Shown here piece by piece: positions 10,110-20,676 of a stretch of 64,000 bases of DNA (position 1 is the stretch's first letter; each line of letters starts with the position of its first letter). The stretch comes from Sialis fuliginosa (Eukaryota; Arthropoda; Insecta; Megaloptera; Sialidae), in assembly GCA_961205875.1 (NCBI GenBank), contig OY540813.1, positions 5,179,001 through 5,243,000 on the forward strand, written 5' to 3'. A model generated the notes under the pieces. That model did no database searches and was not told the origin of the DNA. It worked only from the letters and a program-made list of their open reading frames with translations. The position numbers and the translations under genes were made by a program.

Positions 10110-10783
10110 ATCTGCCTTGGAAACCACGGGACTTTCTTATACCTAACCTAACCTAACCTAACAGTGAATTGTACGTGATTCTTTGTTTATTAAAACATTT
10201 CTAACAAACTAACAAGAAAGAACAAAATGAATAATTTTATATTTATATAACAAGTGATTTTTTTTAACGTAATAACTGAAAACGGATGTTTACTCGTAAA
10301 TTTTTGGATTTTTGAATTATTTTTGAAATAAGAAAAAAATGTTTTGGATAAAAAAATGTCGAGTATGTTATTATCTATAATTTATTCCCCATACATTTTT
10401 TTCCAACATTTATGATTTAGCCAGAAAGAATTTTTTTATGTAATTATTTAGATTCACCTACACAGTTCACTCTCAATATTACGTATAAGAAAGTCCCATG
10501 TTACCTACGGCAAATACACACACTGTTCAATCTCTGTACTACGTCTAAGAAAGTCCCATGACACTCATGGCAGATATTTCTCCTCTGTTATGAACCATTT
10601 GAATTATAATAAATTTTTTTTTCAAAAATTCGTTTTTACGAAAAAATGAATAGAACATAAATTATAGATATAGATATTACCTACATTTTTTAACTTGACC
10701 ATTTTTCTCTATTTCGCACTTTTTCAGAGTAATTCGAAAAATTAAAAAATCGACGTAGGTAAACATCCGTATCCGGTTGAAAG
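10110..10783. repeat. Interleaved inverted repeats
   Basis: ATCTGCCTTGGAAACCACGG plus GACTTTCTTA (about 10110-10140) matches, inverted, TAAGAAAGTC plus CCATGACACTCATGGCAGAT (about 10546-10577). A second pair, AAAACGGATGTTTAC (about 10277-10293) and GTAAACATCCGTATCC (about 10757-10775), interleaves with the first. A direct half-copy, TAAGAAAGTCCCATG, also occurs at 10487-10500. This may be two overlapping decayed elements. Confidence 0.5.
10139..10162 (+). repeat. Short interstitial (CCTAA)n telomere-like tract
   Basis: Four consecutive CCTAA units (TTAGG on the other strand), the canonical insect telomere repeat, directly abut the inverted repeat arm at 10110-10140. The array is far too short to be a telomere. 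Confidence 0.7.
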
Positions 10784-10819
10784 ATCGTTTTCAAAAATAG
10801 GACGTTTTCTTCCCAGACA

Positions 10820-11062
10820 AAAATTAATCTTAAATATAAAATATCACCCTTCTACGATTTGTCGTATTTGAGTTACAGCGCTTACAGACAGACAGACAGA
10901 CAGACAGACGGACACACAGACATCATGGCGAAAATAGTCAGAATGGATTCAGGGAAGGTCAAAATAGATAATTCCGTCAAAATCCGGAGTTCACTATACT
11001 TACATATACTAATGTATATTTCATATACATGGTATAAGAAAGTAAAAAAGTATAATTTAATT
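10820..11062 (+). repeat. Dispersed repeat with (GACA)n (family P copy 1)
   Basis: Includes a GACA microsatellite (about 10886-10911), then TTCACTATACTTACATATAC and ATATTTCATATACATGGTA before TAAGAAAGTAAAAAAGTA. The last part is present inverted near 23088-23165. It resembles the 3' part of a short retroposon, but no polyA or tRNA promoter could be assigned. Confidence 0.45.
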
Positions 11063-11099
11063 TATAATAGTTGGCTTACTTTATTTCAATTATTTCAAA

Positions 11100-11352
11100 C
11101 TAGCTGTTACCCACGATTTGCGGCCAGGTGGAATAAAAATTCGGTAATACAGATTTCTGTTATGATAGTCGATAAAACAGGTTTTTAGTTTTGCATCTGC
11201 ACGCTAAAAGTATAACTTATCGCACGTACTTTTTTTTATCTAATCAATTTTTCGAGATATAAGCCAAAAAGATCGATTCAGAGGCTTTAGCCATGAAAAG
11301 GCAACAATCAGACAAACAGAACGACACTTTGCATTTATAATATTAGTATAGA
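11100..11352 (-). mobile_element. Complete non-autonomous Helitron, 253 bp
   Basis: Read on the minus strand the element starts A|TCTATACTAATATTATAAA and ends GGGTAACAG-CTAG|T, matching Helitron rules (5' TC, 3' CTRR, insertion between A and T, no target duplication). The 3' end belongs to the GTTACCCGCGACTTCG-type family also seen at 46.4, 51.1 and 52.9 kb. The interior is non-coding; mobilisation would need Rep/helicase from elsewhere. Confidence 0.8.
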
Positions 11353-11482
11353 TACCACTGAAAGTGTTAAAGTTAAAATAATTATCCCCATGACTCTTCA
11401 TAGACTAAAAACTTGTTTTTTCTGCTGTGTCATACGATTTACTATGTTAGAATGCTTTTAGCAGATGTAATATAAAAAATGA

Positions 11483-11893
11483 CAGTGGCGTAGGAAGAAA
11501 AATTTTCGGGGGGGGGGGGGGGGGGGGTAAGTTTGATATTCTAAAAATATGTGAAATTTTTTTGATTGAATAAGCAAAAATAATTTTAGTTGATTATGAT
11601 TTTTATAATTAAAAAAAAAAAAAAGGTCACACAATTGAAATATATAATTATTATTGAAGACTTTTTTTTTGGTTATTTAATTAAATACAATGAATTATAT
11701 GATCAAAAAAAAAAAAGGTCATTTGGTTTAAAATTTATTTTTATATTTATTTCGCATATTTTAACATCATTGAAAATTTCAGGGGGGGGGGGGGTTATTA
11801 TCACAAAAATTCAAAATTGTTATACTAATTTCATATATTTTAAAATTTCGGGGGGGGTTTCAACCCCAAAACCCCCTCGTTCCTACGCCACTG
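11483..11893. mobile_element. hAT-type miniature element with G-runs
   Basis: Inverted ends CAGTGGCGTAGGAA and TTCCTACGCCACTG. Flanks AAAAATGA (11475-11482) and AAAAATGG (11894-11901) form an 8-bp duplication with one mismatch. The interior is AT-rich with a run of 20 G at 11508-11527 and 13 G at 11782-11794. The 115-codon open frame at 11590-11937 lies inside and beyond it, reads through these runs, and is not a credible gene. Confidence 0.8.
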
Positions 11894-12039
11894 AAAAATG
11901 GCCCTTCACTCATAAATATTGCCGACTTCTGGATTAAAACCTAAGTACACATATAAATTATGCATTATTTAGTAATTCATTATACACTATAAGATCTCAA
12001 TATTAAGCAAAGGCAATGTTAAAGACAACATACTTGTAG

Positions 12040-12300
12040 ATATAGCGACTCAAGAGGTTAGTTCAGAGTTTAGACCGTATTTACTGTTCAACAACGATTT
12101 ATTTACCTTAAGTTTTGAAAACAACCATGGCGGAATGTACGAGCAGACACACGCACACACACTTGCATATATACATAACTTCTACGTTAATAAGGAATTC
12201 CCAGTTTCCATCTTCTCGCTTTGTCTCTGACAAACTTCTACAGCAGTCCTCGAATTTGAGTAAACACAAGGAATGTCGATTATGGCTGTAGTTTCACGCA
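12040..12300 (+). CDS. Candidate small ORF (54 aa) in a mixed-composition patch
   Basis: An ATG in a favourable context (AACCATGGCGG) at 12127 opens 54 codons to a TAG at 12289-12291. The predicted peptide begins MAECTSRHTHTHLH and has no recognisable domain. The surrounding 260 bp are less AT-rich than the neighbourhood and contain a CACACA tract. It could be a first exon with an upstream frame, or chance. The listed range is the patch; the frame is 12127-12291. Confidence 0.15.
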
Positions 12301-12854
12301 GAGAAAAAACATGGTTGCGACAATAATGTTTTGAGAACATAATAATATGATTGTAATCTTTACTGCAGGAATCATAATTATAAGCATTTAATGATAACTT
12401 CTTCTTTGTGACTATTAGTGCTTACCTTTATACTAACTACACCCTTAGCACGAATCACTCAAAATTACATCAAAAATCATTTATTTACATTTGCGGAAAC
12501 AAAACACTAACATTCAACATGTCAAGGAAAACAATATAGCCGATATGCAATAAAGTTAGGTGCCTATCACACGGTGTTGCCATTTAAGAAAACAGAAAAC
12601 TACTTTTCGAGATAAGGGTGGTCGAATTTAGCGAGTGATCCAATATACCATACTTTCCCCTATTCTTTTTTGAATTCGGTTAAAAATAATATGCATATTT
12701 GGGGAATATAGGGGCCAGATAGATTGCAGTCTAGATTTTACGTGAAAAAACACGAATCTTTCATTGAAAACTTTTTTTGAACAACCCAAACTTTCCAAGG
12801 TATCTAACAAAATAATTCGAGATTTTGAATTTTCAAGAATTTTTTACTCAGAAA
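12301..12854. other. Unassigned stretch
   Basis: AT-rich. A 60-codon minus-strand frame (12628-12810) shows no domain. Nothing else recognised. Confidence 0.25.
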
Positions 12855-13080
12855 CCACAAACTTTAGAAAAAAAGTACAGGATACACAAAATATTTATTT
12901 TGGTCTAATAAAGCATGGAGAATTATTTAAAAAAATTTAAAAACTTTTTCTATTTATTTTATTTTAGCAAAAACAAAAAAAAGTACGAATATTAAAAAAA
13001 ATCTAGAATAATTCTCCAAGTTTCATTAGACCAAAATAAACATTTTTTTGTAAATTGTACTTGTTTTCTAAAGTTTATGG
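12855..13080. repeat. Foldback element, about 226 bp
   Basis: Arms of about 71 bp at 12855-12925 and 13009-13080 are inverted with scattered mismatches. Shared words include AACTTTAGAAAA, TATTTTGGTCTAAT and GGAGAATTA. The AT-rich spacer is about 83 bp. No terminal target duplication was seen. Confidence 0.65.
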
Positions 13081-13869
13081 TCCCTCAATTTTTGGTTCAT
13101 TATTTGCATATTTATAAAATTATAAATGTACTTTATTATTTCATTGTATCGACCGAAAATATTAGCAAAGAACACCATTCGTTATTTGTATCGAAATAAT
13201 GTATATATGTATATAAATATGTGCTAAACAACGAAAATAAATGACTAAATTTAAATAAAAAACAGTTAAAAATAGATGATTAAAATTATCTTCAAAGAAA
13301 AACTAGGTACCTACACACGCTACGAATTATCAAATAAAAACACAAAAAAAGATCTGCGACAATATAAAACATGCTTTTGATATCATGTACATAGCTTTAA
13401 CATATTCACTTTGATAAAAAGTATATAATTATTTTAGTCATTAATCTTTTTTAAAACAGTTACGTTAATATCCACAAAACATTTTATTTGCCAGCAATGA
13501 ATTTTCATTTACCACTCGATTACCTCGTATAATATTATACAGTGATGAAATAATTTTTCACTCCAATGCAAATATTTTCCATTGACGTAGTAGCACTTGA
13601 TTTTTTTTTATTCTTTGAATTACGTTACCCAACGGACCGAATGCACTGAAGTATTCAATCAGAGCTTTATTATATTTTTGAAACTTTTATAAGACACACA
13701 CTTCTTCGTTAGGTTGTTGCATATTTGCATTAGAATATTTTTACACGAGTGGTTTTCAAAATATTTAATCAAATGCAAACATTTCACTGTATTGGTACTA
13801 TTGGTAGTTAATAATCGAACAATATTGGTTTTAACCATTTAAGTTTTATACAATTTTATTACAAAATGT
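13081..13869. other. Unassigned AT-rich stretch
   Basis: No gene, RNA or repeat family recognised. Confidence 0.25.
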
Positions 13870-14110
13870 TTAAAATGTAGCTTACACTATTATCTTTAAG
13901 AGTATCACGCACTTAAAGACCCTCGCGACCTCCTTCCCTTTTTAAAAACAAATTAAAACTCATAAGCTAACAAAGAAGTAAATTGAATAGTTAATATCTC
14001 AGCTTGGCGAAATCCTACAGACTCAACCCCCCCACCCCCCCAACGGTTATATTGAAGAGGGACTTGAGCCCCTTAAGCCCCATGTAGTCGGCGCCCCTGT
14101 CAGTACCTTA
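13870..14110. mobile_element. Decayed copy of foldback family E
   Basis: AATAGTTAATATCTCAGCTT, GGCGAAATCCTACAGACTCA and a terminal GGCGCCCCTGTCAGTA are shared with better copies at 31.84-32.43 and 51.8-52.2 kb. The right half is rearranged and carries C-runs. Confidence 0.45.
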
Positions 14111-14199
14111 TCATCTTTTTGAGAATAGCGTAAACATACTGTAGTTACCTTGAAACGTAAAAATATGTTGGTATTTTTTATTTATATTTTCGGACTTAT

Positions 14200-14230
14200 A
14201 ACAATAACTTCCCTATATTGGGAAGTTAAT
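14200..14230. repeat. Small palindrome
   Basis: AACTTCCC-TATATT-GGGAAGTT forms an 8-bp perfect stem with a 6-base loop. Confidence 0.5.
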
Positions 14231-14419
14231 AAACATAATTTTTGTCTGTTATTTATAATCGCTAGTTAATAAATACATATACAACTCATATATTTTCCGA
14301 GATAAGAATTTAAGTAAATAAATAAATACAAATAAAAATCTAATATTTTGTGTTATTTCGAAAATTGTCTCTAATTATTTAACTTGTATTCTTCTTGGAA
14401 TTAAATCATTTATATAGAA

Positions 14420-14640
14420 AGAAAGCGAATGCCACAACAACAGCGCAGGAGGTATTCAATCTACAAGACTACCCCGGTACCGTCATCACAACGCAAATGA
14501 GTTACACGACGTTTTGGTTGTAGCACAATCACAAGATGCCCGTCGCTGTTGAGAGATTTTCATCTGCATGTCATTTTCATACTGGATGAGATGCGCGATC
14601 AAAGCAGCCCATGGAAATGTTTGCTTTTACAAGAGAAATC
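14420..14640. other. Mixed-composition island without a clear gene
   Basis: G+C and CpG are higher than in the flanks, with words such as CCCGGTACCGTCATC and GATGCCCGTCGCTG. No frame over 40 codons with convincing features, and no canonical donor was found. It may be a conserved non-coding element or unrecognised exon. Confidence 0.2.
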
Positions 14641-14854
14641 CGAGATTAGAATTTTTTTATTTTATTTTATTTGATCTTAAGTTCTCAAGTCATTAGAGTT
14701 TGTGTGTAAAAGAATAGGGGGTTTATATTTAGGTTGATTTATTCACTTGTGATGTTTATTGTTTGGAATAAAAAGGAATCAAAGGGGCTCTTGTTTAAAA
14801 TAAGTTAATGAAAAAAGACAGGAGATATTTGTGAATAGAGTTGACGAGAACTTT

Positions 14855-15255
14855 TTTTTGTGATTGACGGGCTTCTTTTTTGTATTTTTTATTAACTCAT
14901 GTTACTAATAAAACAAGTAACTCTTTATTTAATCAATTTAATTACCAAAATCCGCAAATAAAGTTTTTTTTTTAATTATAGCCTTTTATTTTGTTTTTTC
15001 TCCAGTAATGGATAAAGTATAACCAATAATGAGCACGCAGTGATGGACACTTGCTAATGATTAATGTCCACTATTTTGACATCTATTGACCGATTGTCAT
15101 CAAATCACGCTGTAAGACAGTTAAATGTAGGTATATAGATTAATATTCAGAAATGGTAGTAATTAAATATCAACACATATTTCTAATTCAGTACATTTCA
15201 TTAAAAAATAGCCATACTGGTGTCATATTCAAGATTGGTGCCAGTACCTTATATG
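14855..15255 (+). mobile_element. Family C DNA element, right part (copy 1)
   Basis: It shares GTGATTGACGGGCTTCTTTT, AAACAAGTAACTCTTTATTT, CAGTGATGGACACTTGCTAA and ATTGTCATCAAATCACGCTG with copies at 20.3, 22.1, 41.2, 44.9, 45.4 and 60 kb. It ends in TTGGTGCCAGTACCTTA, the inverse of the AAGGTACTGGCACCAG left end seen in the intact copy at 44862. The left terminus is missing here. Confidence 0.65.
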
Positions 15256-16650
15256 AATAGAATTAAGTTCACATATTCCTTATTAGGTAGATATCGATAA
15301 ATAAGAATTTCTACACCGTTTTATTAACGAAGTAGTGAATTTTAAGATTTCGTAGGTCTAAATCAGAACTCTTTGTTAGCCTTTCTGACCTAAGATAGAT
15401 ACATCAAATTTTAACTAATATACACGTCAAGATAATGTAAAACGAATTATTAAAAATTGCACCAGCTCAAAACAGCTATTTTATACCCCGCACCCCTTTA
15501 ATTATGGTGAATTAAGACATCTACTATTTATACTTTAGTACTGTAATTTAGTGTATAAGAAAGATTACAATAAAAACCCTAGACACCAATTTAATTAATA
15601 ATTATTATAATTATAATAATTATAAATTAAATAAATTAATTATTTTTATGCGACAGTCAACACTAGAAAAACATTGGACCAAATCCCCTAAAAAAATATC
15701 AATGCTCTTTTTGAGAAATTGAGAAAAAACTAACATAGTTAATATAATAGATATTATTTGCATTCCTTTACCTTAAATATAATGTAAGAACCCTAATATT
15801 CATATGAAAAATTAGTAAAACACTGTAATTTTTCCTTTATAAGCTCCAGAAAAACTGTTATAACCCAATTCAACAAAATTACTTTGTCGATTTCTTTACT
15901 CCATTTCAAGTTACTCAATATACAAAGATAAGATCTGTATCTGTTCTAAACACTTTAGCCATTACCTAAAAGCACAAAAATCCAGTTTATTTAAATGGAA
16001 ATCTTAATTGAGTATAACAAATTCTTGCCTTTAGCAACTGTAGTATCGTTGTGTATTTTAAAATTAATACATGCATTTATGTACATAAAAATAAATACGT
16101 CGAAAACAAAAAAAGATATTTTATGTAGCTCATTATTACATACTTTATTTTATGTAACTTGTTCATATTATAACAAGAAAAGAAATTGGATTTCTTCTGA
16201 GAAAAATCTCTTTTATATTTTTTTAAAATCCACTTGCATTGTTAAAGCAATTTAATATGTATTCATTTTCCTACACCCAAGCTTTGTGACATGACAAAAT
16301 TACTTTATATAAATCCTTATGTGTAGTTAACGTAGAATAATAAGAATTTTTATTCAAATATTTATACTTTTTAGTCTATAATTATTAGTCTTTAATTATA
16401 TATTTACTGTACGAATTTAAATATATATTTGAACCTTGTTTATTATTAGTTATTTGATATTTTTTATCAACCATCTTAATTAATAAATTATAGTAATAAT
16501 AATAAGTTCTTGTTGTATATAAGAAAGAATAATCTATATATTATACGTGAACATCGAAAATTGTCGTACGTTTTTTTTAGTATTTATTATAAAAGTAGGT
16601 GAATGAAACTTATATCATTCGAAAGGTACTGTGCCATAGATGTGCACAAA
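15256..16650. other. AT-rich stretch with one candidate ORF
   Basis: An 86-codon frame from ATG (15995-16255, +) has an AAATGG start context and a hydrophobic patch near residues 10-30, but no domain. A strongly palindromic AT tract lies around 15590-15645. Neither is supported as a gene. Confidence 0.2.
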
Positions 16651-16712
16651 AAATCATGTGTGTATGTTGCCGTTAAGGCAGATAAAATAAAGTTAACATA
16701 CACACATGATTT
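16651..16712. repeat. Perfect 18-bp stem hairpin
   Basis: AAATCATGTGTGTATGTT (16651-16668) pairs exactly with AACATACACACATGATTT (16695-16712). The 26-base loop itself contains GCC-GTTAA-GGC next to the left arm. No reading frame or repeat copy elsewhere in the window. Confidence 0.75.
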
Positions 16713-18197
16713 CCCCTATCGTTCAACAGCATAACAATACTCCTAGCGCCACCAAGCGACAAAAATAAATAGTTTTTGGTTTCTATCAAACGTATAGAGA
16801 TTTCAATTCGCGTTCAATTGCAGTGTTTTTATTTGGTAATTTAGGATCTAAAGTAATCTAATTATTTTTGTATTAAGTCAGAACAAACAAACAGACAGAT
16901 TTTTTTTAAATATCAAAATGGATTCTAATTTAAGGTAAGCCATCTGTTGGTCCCCCCCCCCCTCTTTAAGAAAATATGATAATACTAACAAGACAGAGAC
17001 ATTTTAAATATTGACGAGACGAGATTAACCTAAACCTAGTTTTGTCTCGTCTACAAACAAACAAACAAGCTTACAGTTCAAATACATAACCAGTATTTTG
17101 AATAACACGCACTTCAAGAAGAAACCAACAGACAGACCCTACTGATTTATAAATTAGTATTGATAAAATATATTAAAAGAAAAAAAAATGTTCAATTACA
17201 AATTTTTTCCATCTAAAATTTTGTAGTCTATTCATAAAGTTTTTTTAAAAAGGGTGTTAAAAAATTCAACCAATATGTTCAAATAGTATTATATTGAATA
17301 ATTAAAGCAGAAAATTTAACTTTGGCAATATTTATTATTTAAAATGTTTTTACTACTGAATGCGATACGAGAAAGTAGGTAAAATTTTTCCCATTTTATT
17401 TAATAGCCGTTGTGAACGTGTTTGGAACTAATTTCCCCAAAGTATTTGTGGAGAGGATAAAAACGATTGGGGGTGTGTTTCTGAACATCCCTACATGAAA
17501 ATACAATATTTACTGTATGTTTGGTCCATGTTGTTCTATAAATAACTTCTTAATACGTCAGTATCTTTGGTCACTATTGAACACAGTGAGAGAGTAAATC
17601 TTAAATGATTTATTATTTTTTAAGTTTACAGTTTCCGATGATTAATGTAATATCAGGGGTATATTTCATCCTTTTAAATAATATATACCATATCATTTCA
17701 AAAATAAACACTTAAATGAAAAATTACACCTGTACAGAGAAATTACACACATATTTTTTGATAAATGGTGTACATATATTTTTATAAAATATATTCGTTG
17801 AAATATCATTTTTTCAGGAAAAAATCTATTTTGATAGTTGAATTTTTTTTCAGTCTTGCCTGTTCATTTCGACTTTGATTTTGATGGGAATTTCTCTGTT
17901 AGGAAGCCTAAGACTCTAAAATTTGTTAAGGCAATATAATAACTGATTTACAGTAAGCCAGTATTAAGAAAAATTTACAATTAATACTACATAATAAAAA
18001 TATATAGATACTTATGTATAAAATAAAATAAGATGTTGAATTTTTAGAGCAGTTAATTGCACAGGCATTCATTGATTTTGAAATAAACTCGTACGAAGCC
18101 GCGGAATAATTCTTGTAACATACATATATTTTAGATACCTATGTATTATTTTCATGTATAAAAATTTCCTCTCTACTGGAAAACTAAATAAATACAT
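16713..18197. other. Unassigned AT-rich stretch
   Basis: Contains a small inverted pair GACGAGAC / GTCTCGTC (about 17014-17051) and a C10 run near 16953. No gene recognised. Confidence 0.25.
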
Positions 18198-18475
18198 GGA
18201 TCTTGTCTTCTAGGTGTAAGCCGCGTCGGTTTGGTCGTGTTATCGGTCAACGTTTCATCACACATTGCAGTGGATATCTTCAGGGCTCTTCTAAAAGTGC
18301 AATAGAGTCAAGGGTCAGCGTTCGTTAAATACTGGGTTGCACTTTTAGAAGAACCCTGAAGATATCTACTACAATGTGTGACGAAACGTTGGCCGATAAC
18401 ACAACGGAACCGACGCGACTTACACCAAGAAGCCAAGATCCATATCAAGATCACCGCGGAAGCCTCAAGACTTGT
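18198..18475. mobile_element. Penelope-like foldback (family PL copy 2), best copy
   Basis: Two arms of about 105 bp (18198-18301 and 18338-18444) are inverted copies with scattered mismatches around a 36-bp centre (GAGTCAAGGGTCAGCGTTCG). The right arm reads CCCTGAAGA, a short stem-loop, then GACGAAACGTTGG, i.e. the CUGANGA...GAAA spacing of a hammerhead core. Open frames on both strands over it are repeat translations, not genes. Assignment to Penelope-like elements is recalled, not computed. Confidence 0.5.
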
Positions 18476-18479
18476 ACTA

Positions 18480-18570
18480 AATAAATACACTTTGACCACA
18501 AGAAAACAATATCACTCGAAACGTGTTTCGACTTCACAATTAGTTTTCTTCAGGAGCCTGACTGTTTTAC
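18480..18570 (-). repeat. CTGAAGA...CGAAAC motif adjacent to PL copy 2
   Basis: On the minus strand the sequence reads CTCCTGAAGAAAAC, then GAAGTCGAAACACG, again pairing a CTGAAGA block with a CGAAAC block about 17 bases later. This is a second possible hammerhead-like arrangement, unrelated in sequence to the neighbouring arm. Confidence 0.35.
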
Positions 18571-19228
18571 TTTAATTGTATAAAAAATTCTGAAAATGTA
18601 CATCGAAAAACCTTATAATCTATCTAAAACTGCGAACAATACATATTGCCTTTAATCCGATAAATAAAACAATAAAATAGCTTACTTGTCAAAAAGAAAA
18701 CGACCCATACCAAAAAAAAAACGTTTTATAAACTTCAAACGCAAACAAAAATCAAACAGCTCACATGAGAAAACAGTGATTTTTCGTAAAGTCAATACAA
18801 CGCTACGACAGTTTTCTCTTTATATACATATATATCAGGTATGAACGTATAGCTCAAAGGACACCCAGAAACCTACGAGGGTTGAGAGGTTCGGAAACTG
18901 CAGTGTACCGTATTTGTTATAGAGATTATCTCGTCTAAGACACATTTCGCAGTTTTTCTTTTTTTTGAAGATATTTCATGCATATTTTGTTGAAACAAAC
19001 TCGTATATTTTATTTTGTCAGAACATGAATGTTATGTGATATTTTATTCTTAAGAAATTATTTACCTATGTAAAGATGTTTTACATTAATAAAAAGCTAA
19101 ATTGAAAATTGTAAATGTTAATACACCTAGAAATTTTTATTGGAAAAATTACCATAAGATATTTTTAGAAACAAATACAATAAAATGTCAAATATATTAC
19201 AAATAATTTTACTATGTTTAAATATATA
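18571..19228. other. Unassigned stretch
   Basis: AT-rich with a mixed patch at 18835-18960; nothing recognised. Confidence 0.25.
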
Positions 19229-19617
19229 CAGTGTATTCCAAGTTGATTAAGCCATAGGAAATTTAACATGGAGACAATTAGAAGTGTTGTAGTAACCTTT
19301 GATCGAATTTAACGATGTGTGATTGGTGCATTTTGAAATACCGCCACAAAATTTAGTAAAATTGTCATTAGTATTTTGTTTTCAATTTTATATCTGCCAA
19401 AAAATATTATTATAATTTTATCTAGGATGCTTAAATTAATGAAATTAAAATTGAAAACAAAATACTGTTGATTAATTTAAAATTTATCAGTTAGTTTCGA
19501 AGCGGCATTTCAAAATGCACCAATCACACATCGTTAAATTTGACCAAAGGCTACTACAACATTTCTAATTGTCCCCATGTTAAATTTCCTATGGCTTAAT
19601 CAACTTGGAATACACTG
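19229..19617. mobile_element. Tc1/mariner-type foldback MITE (family B copy 1), intact
   Basis: Ends CAGTGTATTCCAAGTTGATT and its inverse are flanked on both sides by TA (19227-19228, 19618-19619), the Tc1/mariner target. The two halves are long inverted arms sharing TTAACATGG, GTTGTAGTAACC and GTGTGATTGGTGCATTTTGA. The length is 389 bp and it is non-coding. Related copies lie at 21.5, 26.7, 36.1, 49.3, 54.6 and 59.2 kb. Confidence 0.85.
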
Positions 19618-19628
19618 TATACGTATAA

Positions 19629-19830
19629 TAACATGTCCTGACTGACTGAATGAATGTATGACTGACTGACTGATTCATCATCGCCCAGCCGAAACCCCTG
19701 GTCCTAGAAACGTGAAATTTTAAGGGTATCTTACTTTTATGACGTAACCACCCACTAAGAAAGGATTTTTTAATAATTAACCCCTAAAAATAAATAAATA
19801 TTTTGTTTAAATACTACAATAGTTTTTATT
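19629..19830 (+). repeat. Dispersed insect repeat (GACTGACTGAC ... CATCATCGCCCAGCC)
   Basis: An ACTGACTGACTGATTCATCA run is followed by CGCCCAGCCGAAACCCCTGG, TAGAAACGTGAAATTT and CCACTAAGAAAGG. I recognise this order of motifs from dispersed insect repeats; the element class is not certain. Confidence 0.45.
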
Positions 19831-19852
19831 TAAAAATCTGTTTCAAAAGAAG

Positions 19853-20092
19853 TCAAATGTTTTCACAATAGGAACATCTCAAACACCAATTCAGTGAATT
19901 TTCATATCGGTCCAGTTGCAACACAGTTTCAATCAGAAATTCCGACCGCGTTTCAGTTTCCATCAAATATCTAATGCGCTCTATCTTTGTCTTATGCAAA
20001 CACGCCCTAGGTCGCCGATGTGCAAGAGGAACGCAGACAGTGATAATTTCACGATTTTTCATCCCGATCTTCGCATACAGATTATGTAACAA
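19853..20092 (-). CDS. Unidentified open frame, possible exon or element remnant
   Basis: A 79-codon minus-strand frame opens with a TTG; the first internal Met is at about residue 11. The local G+C is higher than the flanks and the translation has balanced composition, with a Cys-rich end (NWCLRCSYCENI). No domain is recognised. It could be an exon piece, a relic of a captured gene, or chance. Confidence 0.2.
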   Translation of the reverse strand: MLHNLYAKIGMKNREIITVCVPLAHRRPRACLHKTKIERIRYLMETETRSEFLIETVLQLDRYENSLNWCLRCSYCENI

Positions 20093-20311
20093 ATGATAAA
20101 TGTACTTTTTTTTTGTTTTACTTTCTTTGGCTGTTAATTTTCTTAATTAACAACTTTTGTACCGGGATCAAAAAAGTTTAATGGTTTAATTAGGTATTCT
20201 TCATTGTATGGGGTTTTTTTTATGTCAAAGTATAGAATTTTTAGTTTCTGCGATAATTTTTCAGAATGTCCGTTCGGGCATGTAAAAACGGTAAATTTTA
20301 AATACCTATAA

Positions 20312-20480
20312 TATACTGGCACCAGTCTTGGTCGCTATTATAGCAAGGTTTACTGTTTTTGTGATTGACGGGCTTCTTTTTTTGTAATTCTCATAAACTC
20401 ATATATTACTAATAAAACAAGTAACTCTTTATTTAATCAATTTGATTACCAAAATCCGCAGATATAGTTTGTTTTTATAA
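20312..20480 (+). mobile_element. Family C DNA element, left part (copy 2)
   Basis: It begins ACTGGCACCAGTCTTGG, then AGCAAGGTTTACTGTTTTTG and GTGATTGACGGGCTTC, and breaks off near CCAAAATCCGCAGATATAG. The remainder is lost next to another element. Confidence 0.6.
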
Positions 20481-20487
20481 ACTTTGG

Positions 20488-20676
20488 CAGTGGCGAAGCG
20501 TCCATGGAAGCAGTGCTTCCCTTACTTTATGGGTAAATTAATACAAATCTGTGTTTTTGGTTAATAAATAATTTAAAAATATTATTAGAATATTATCTTT
20601 ATGCGCAAATCAAACATTTTAACCAAAAAAAGCATTTAATATTAATTTACATGATCAATTATAAAACTATAATACC
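20488..20676 (+). mobile_element. hAT-like left end (CAGTGGCGAAGCG)
   Basis: A CAGTGGCGAAGCGTCCATGG start followed by AT-rich DNA, interrupted at 20676 by the large palindrome. No right end was found. Confidence 0.4.

Noticed and set aside
10139..10162. Chromosome end
   Set aside because: Only four TTAGG units, embedded in ordinary repeat-rich DNA on both sides.
11590..11937. 115-codon plus-strand open frame
   Set aside because: It lies in and beyond a hAT-type element, reads through poly-A and poly-G runs and has low-complexity composition.
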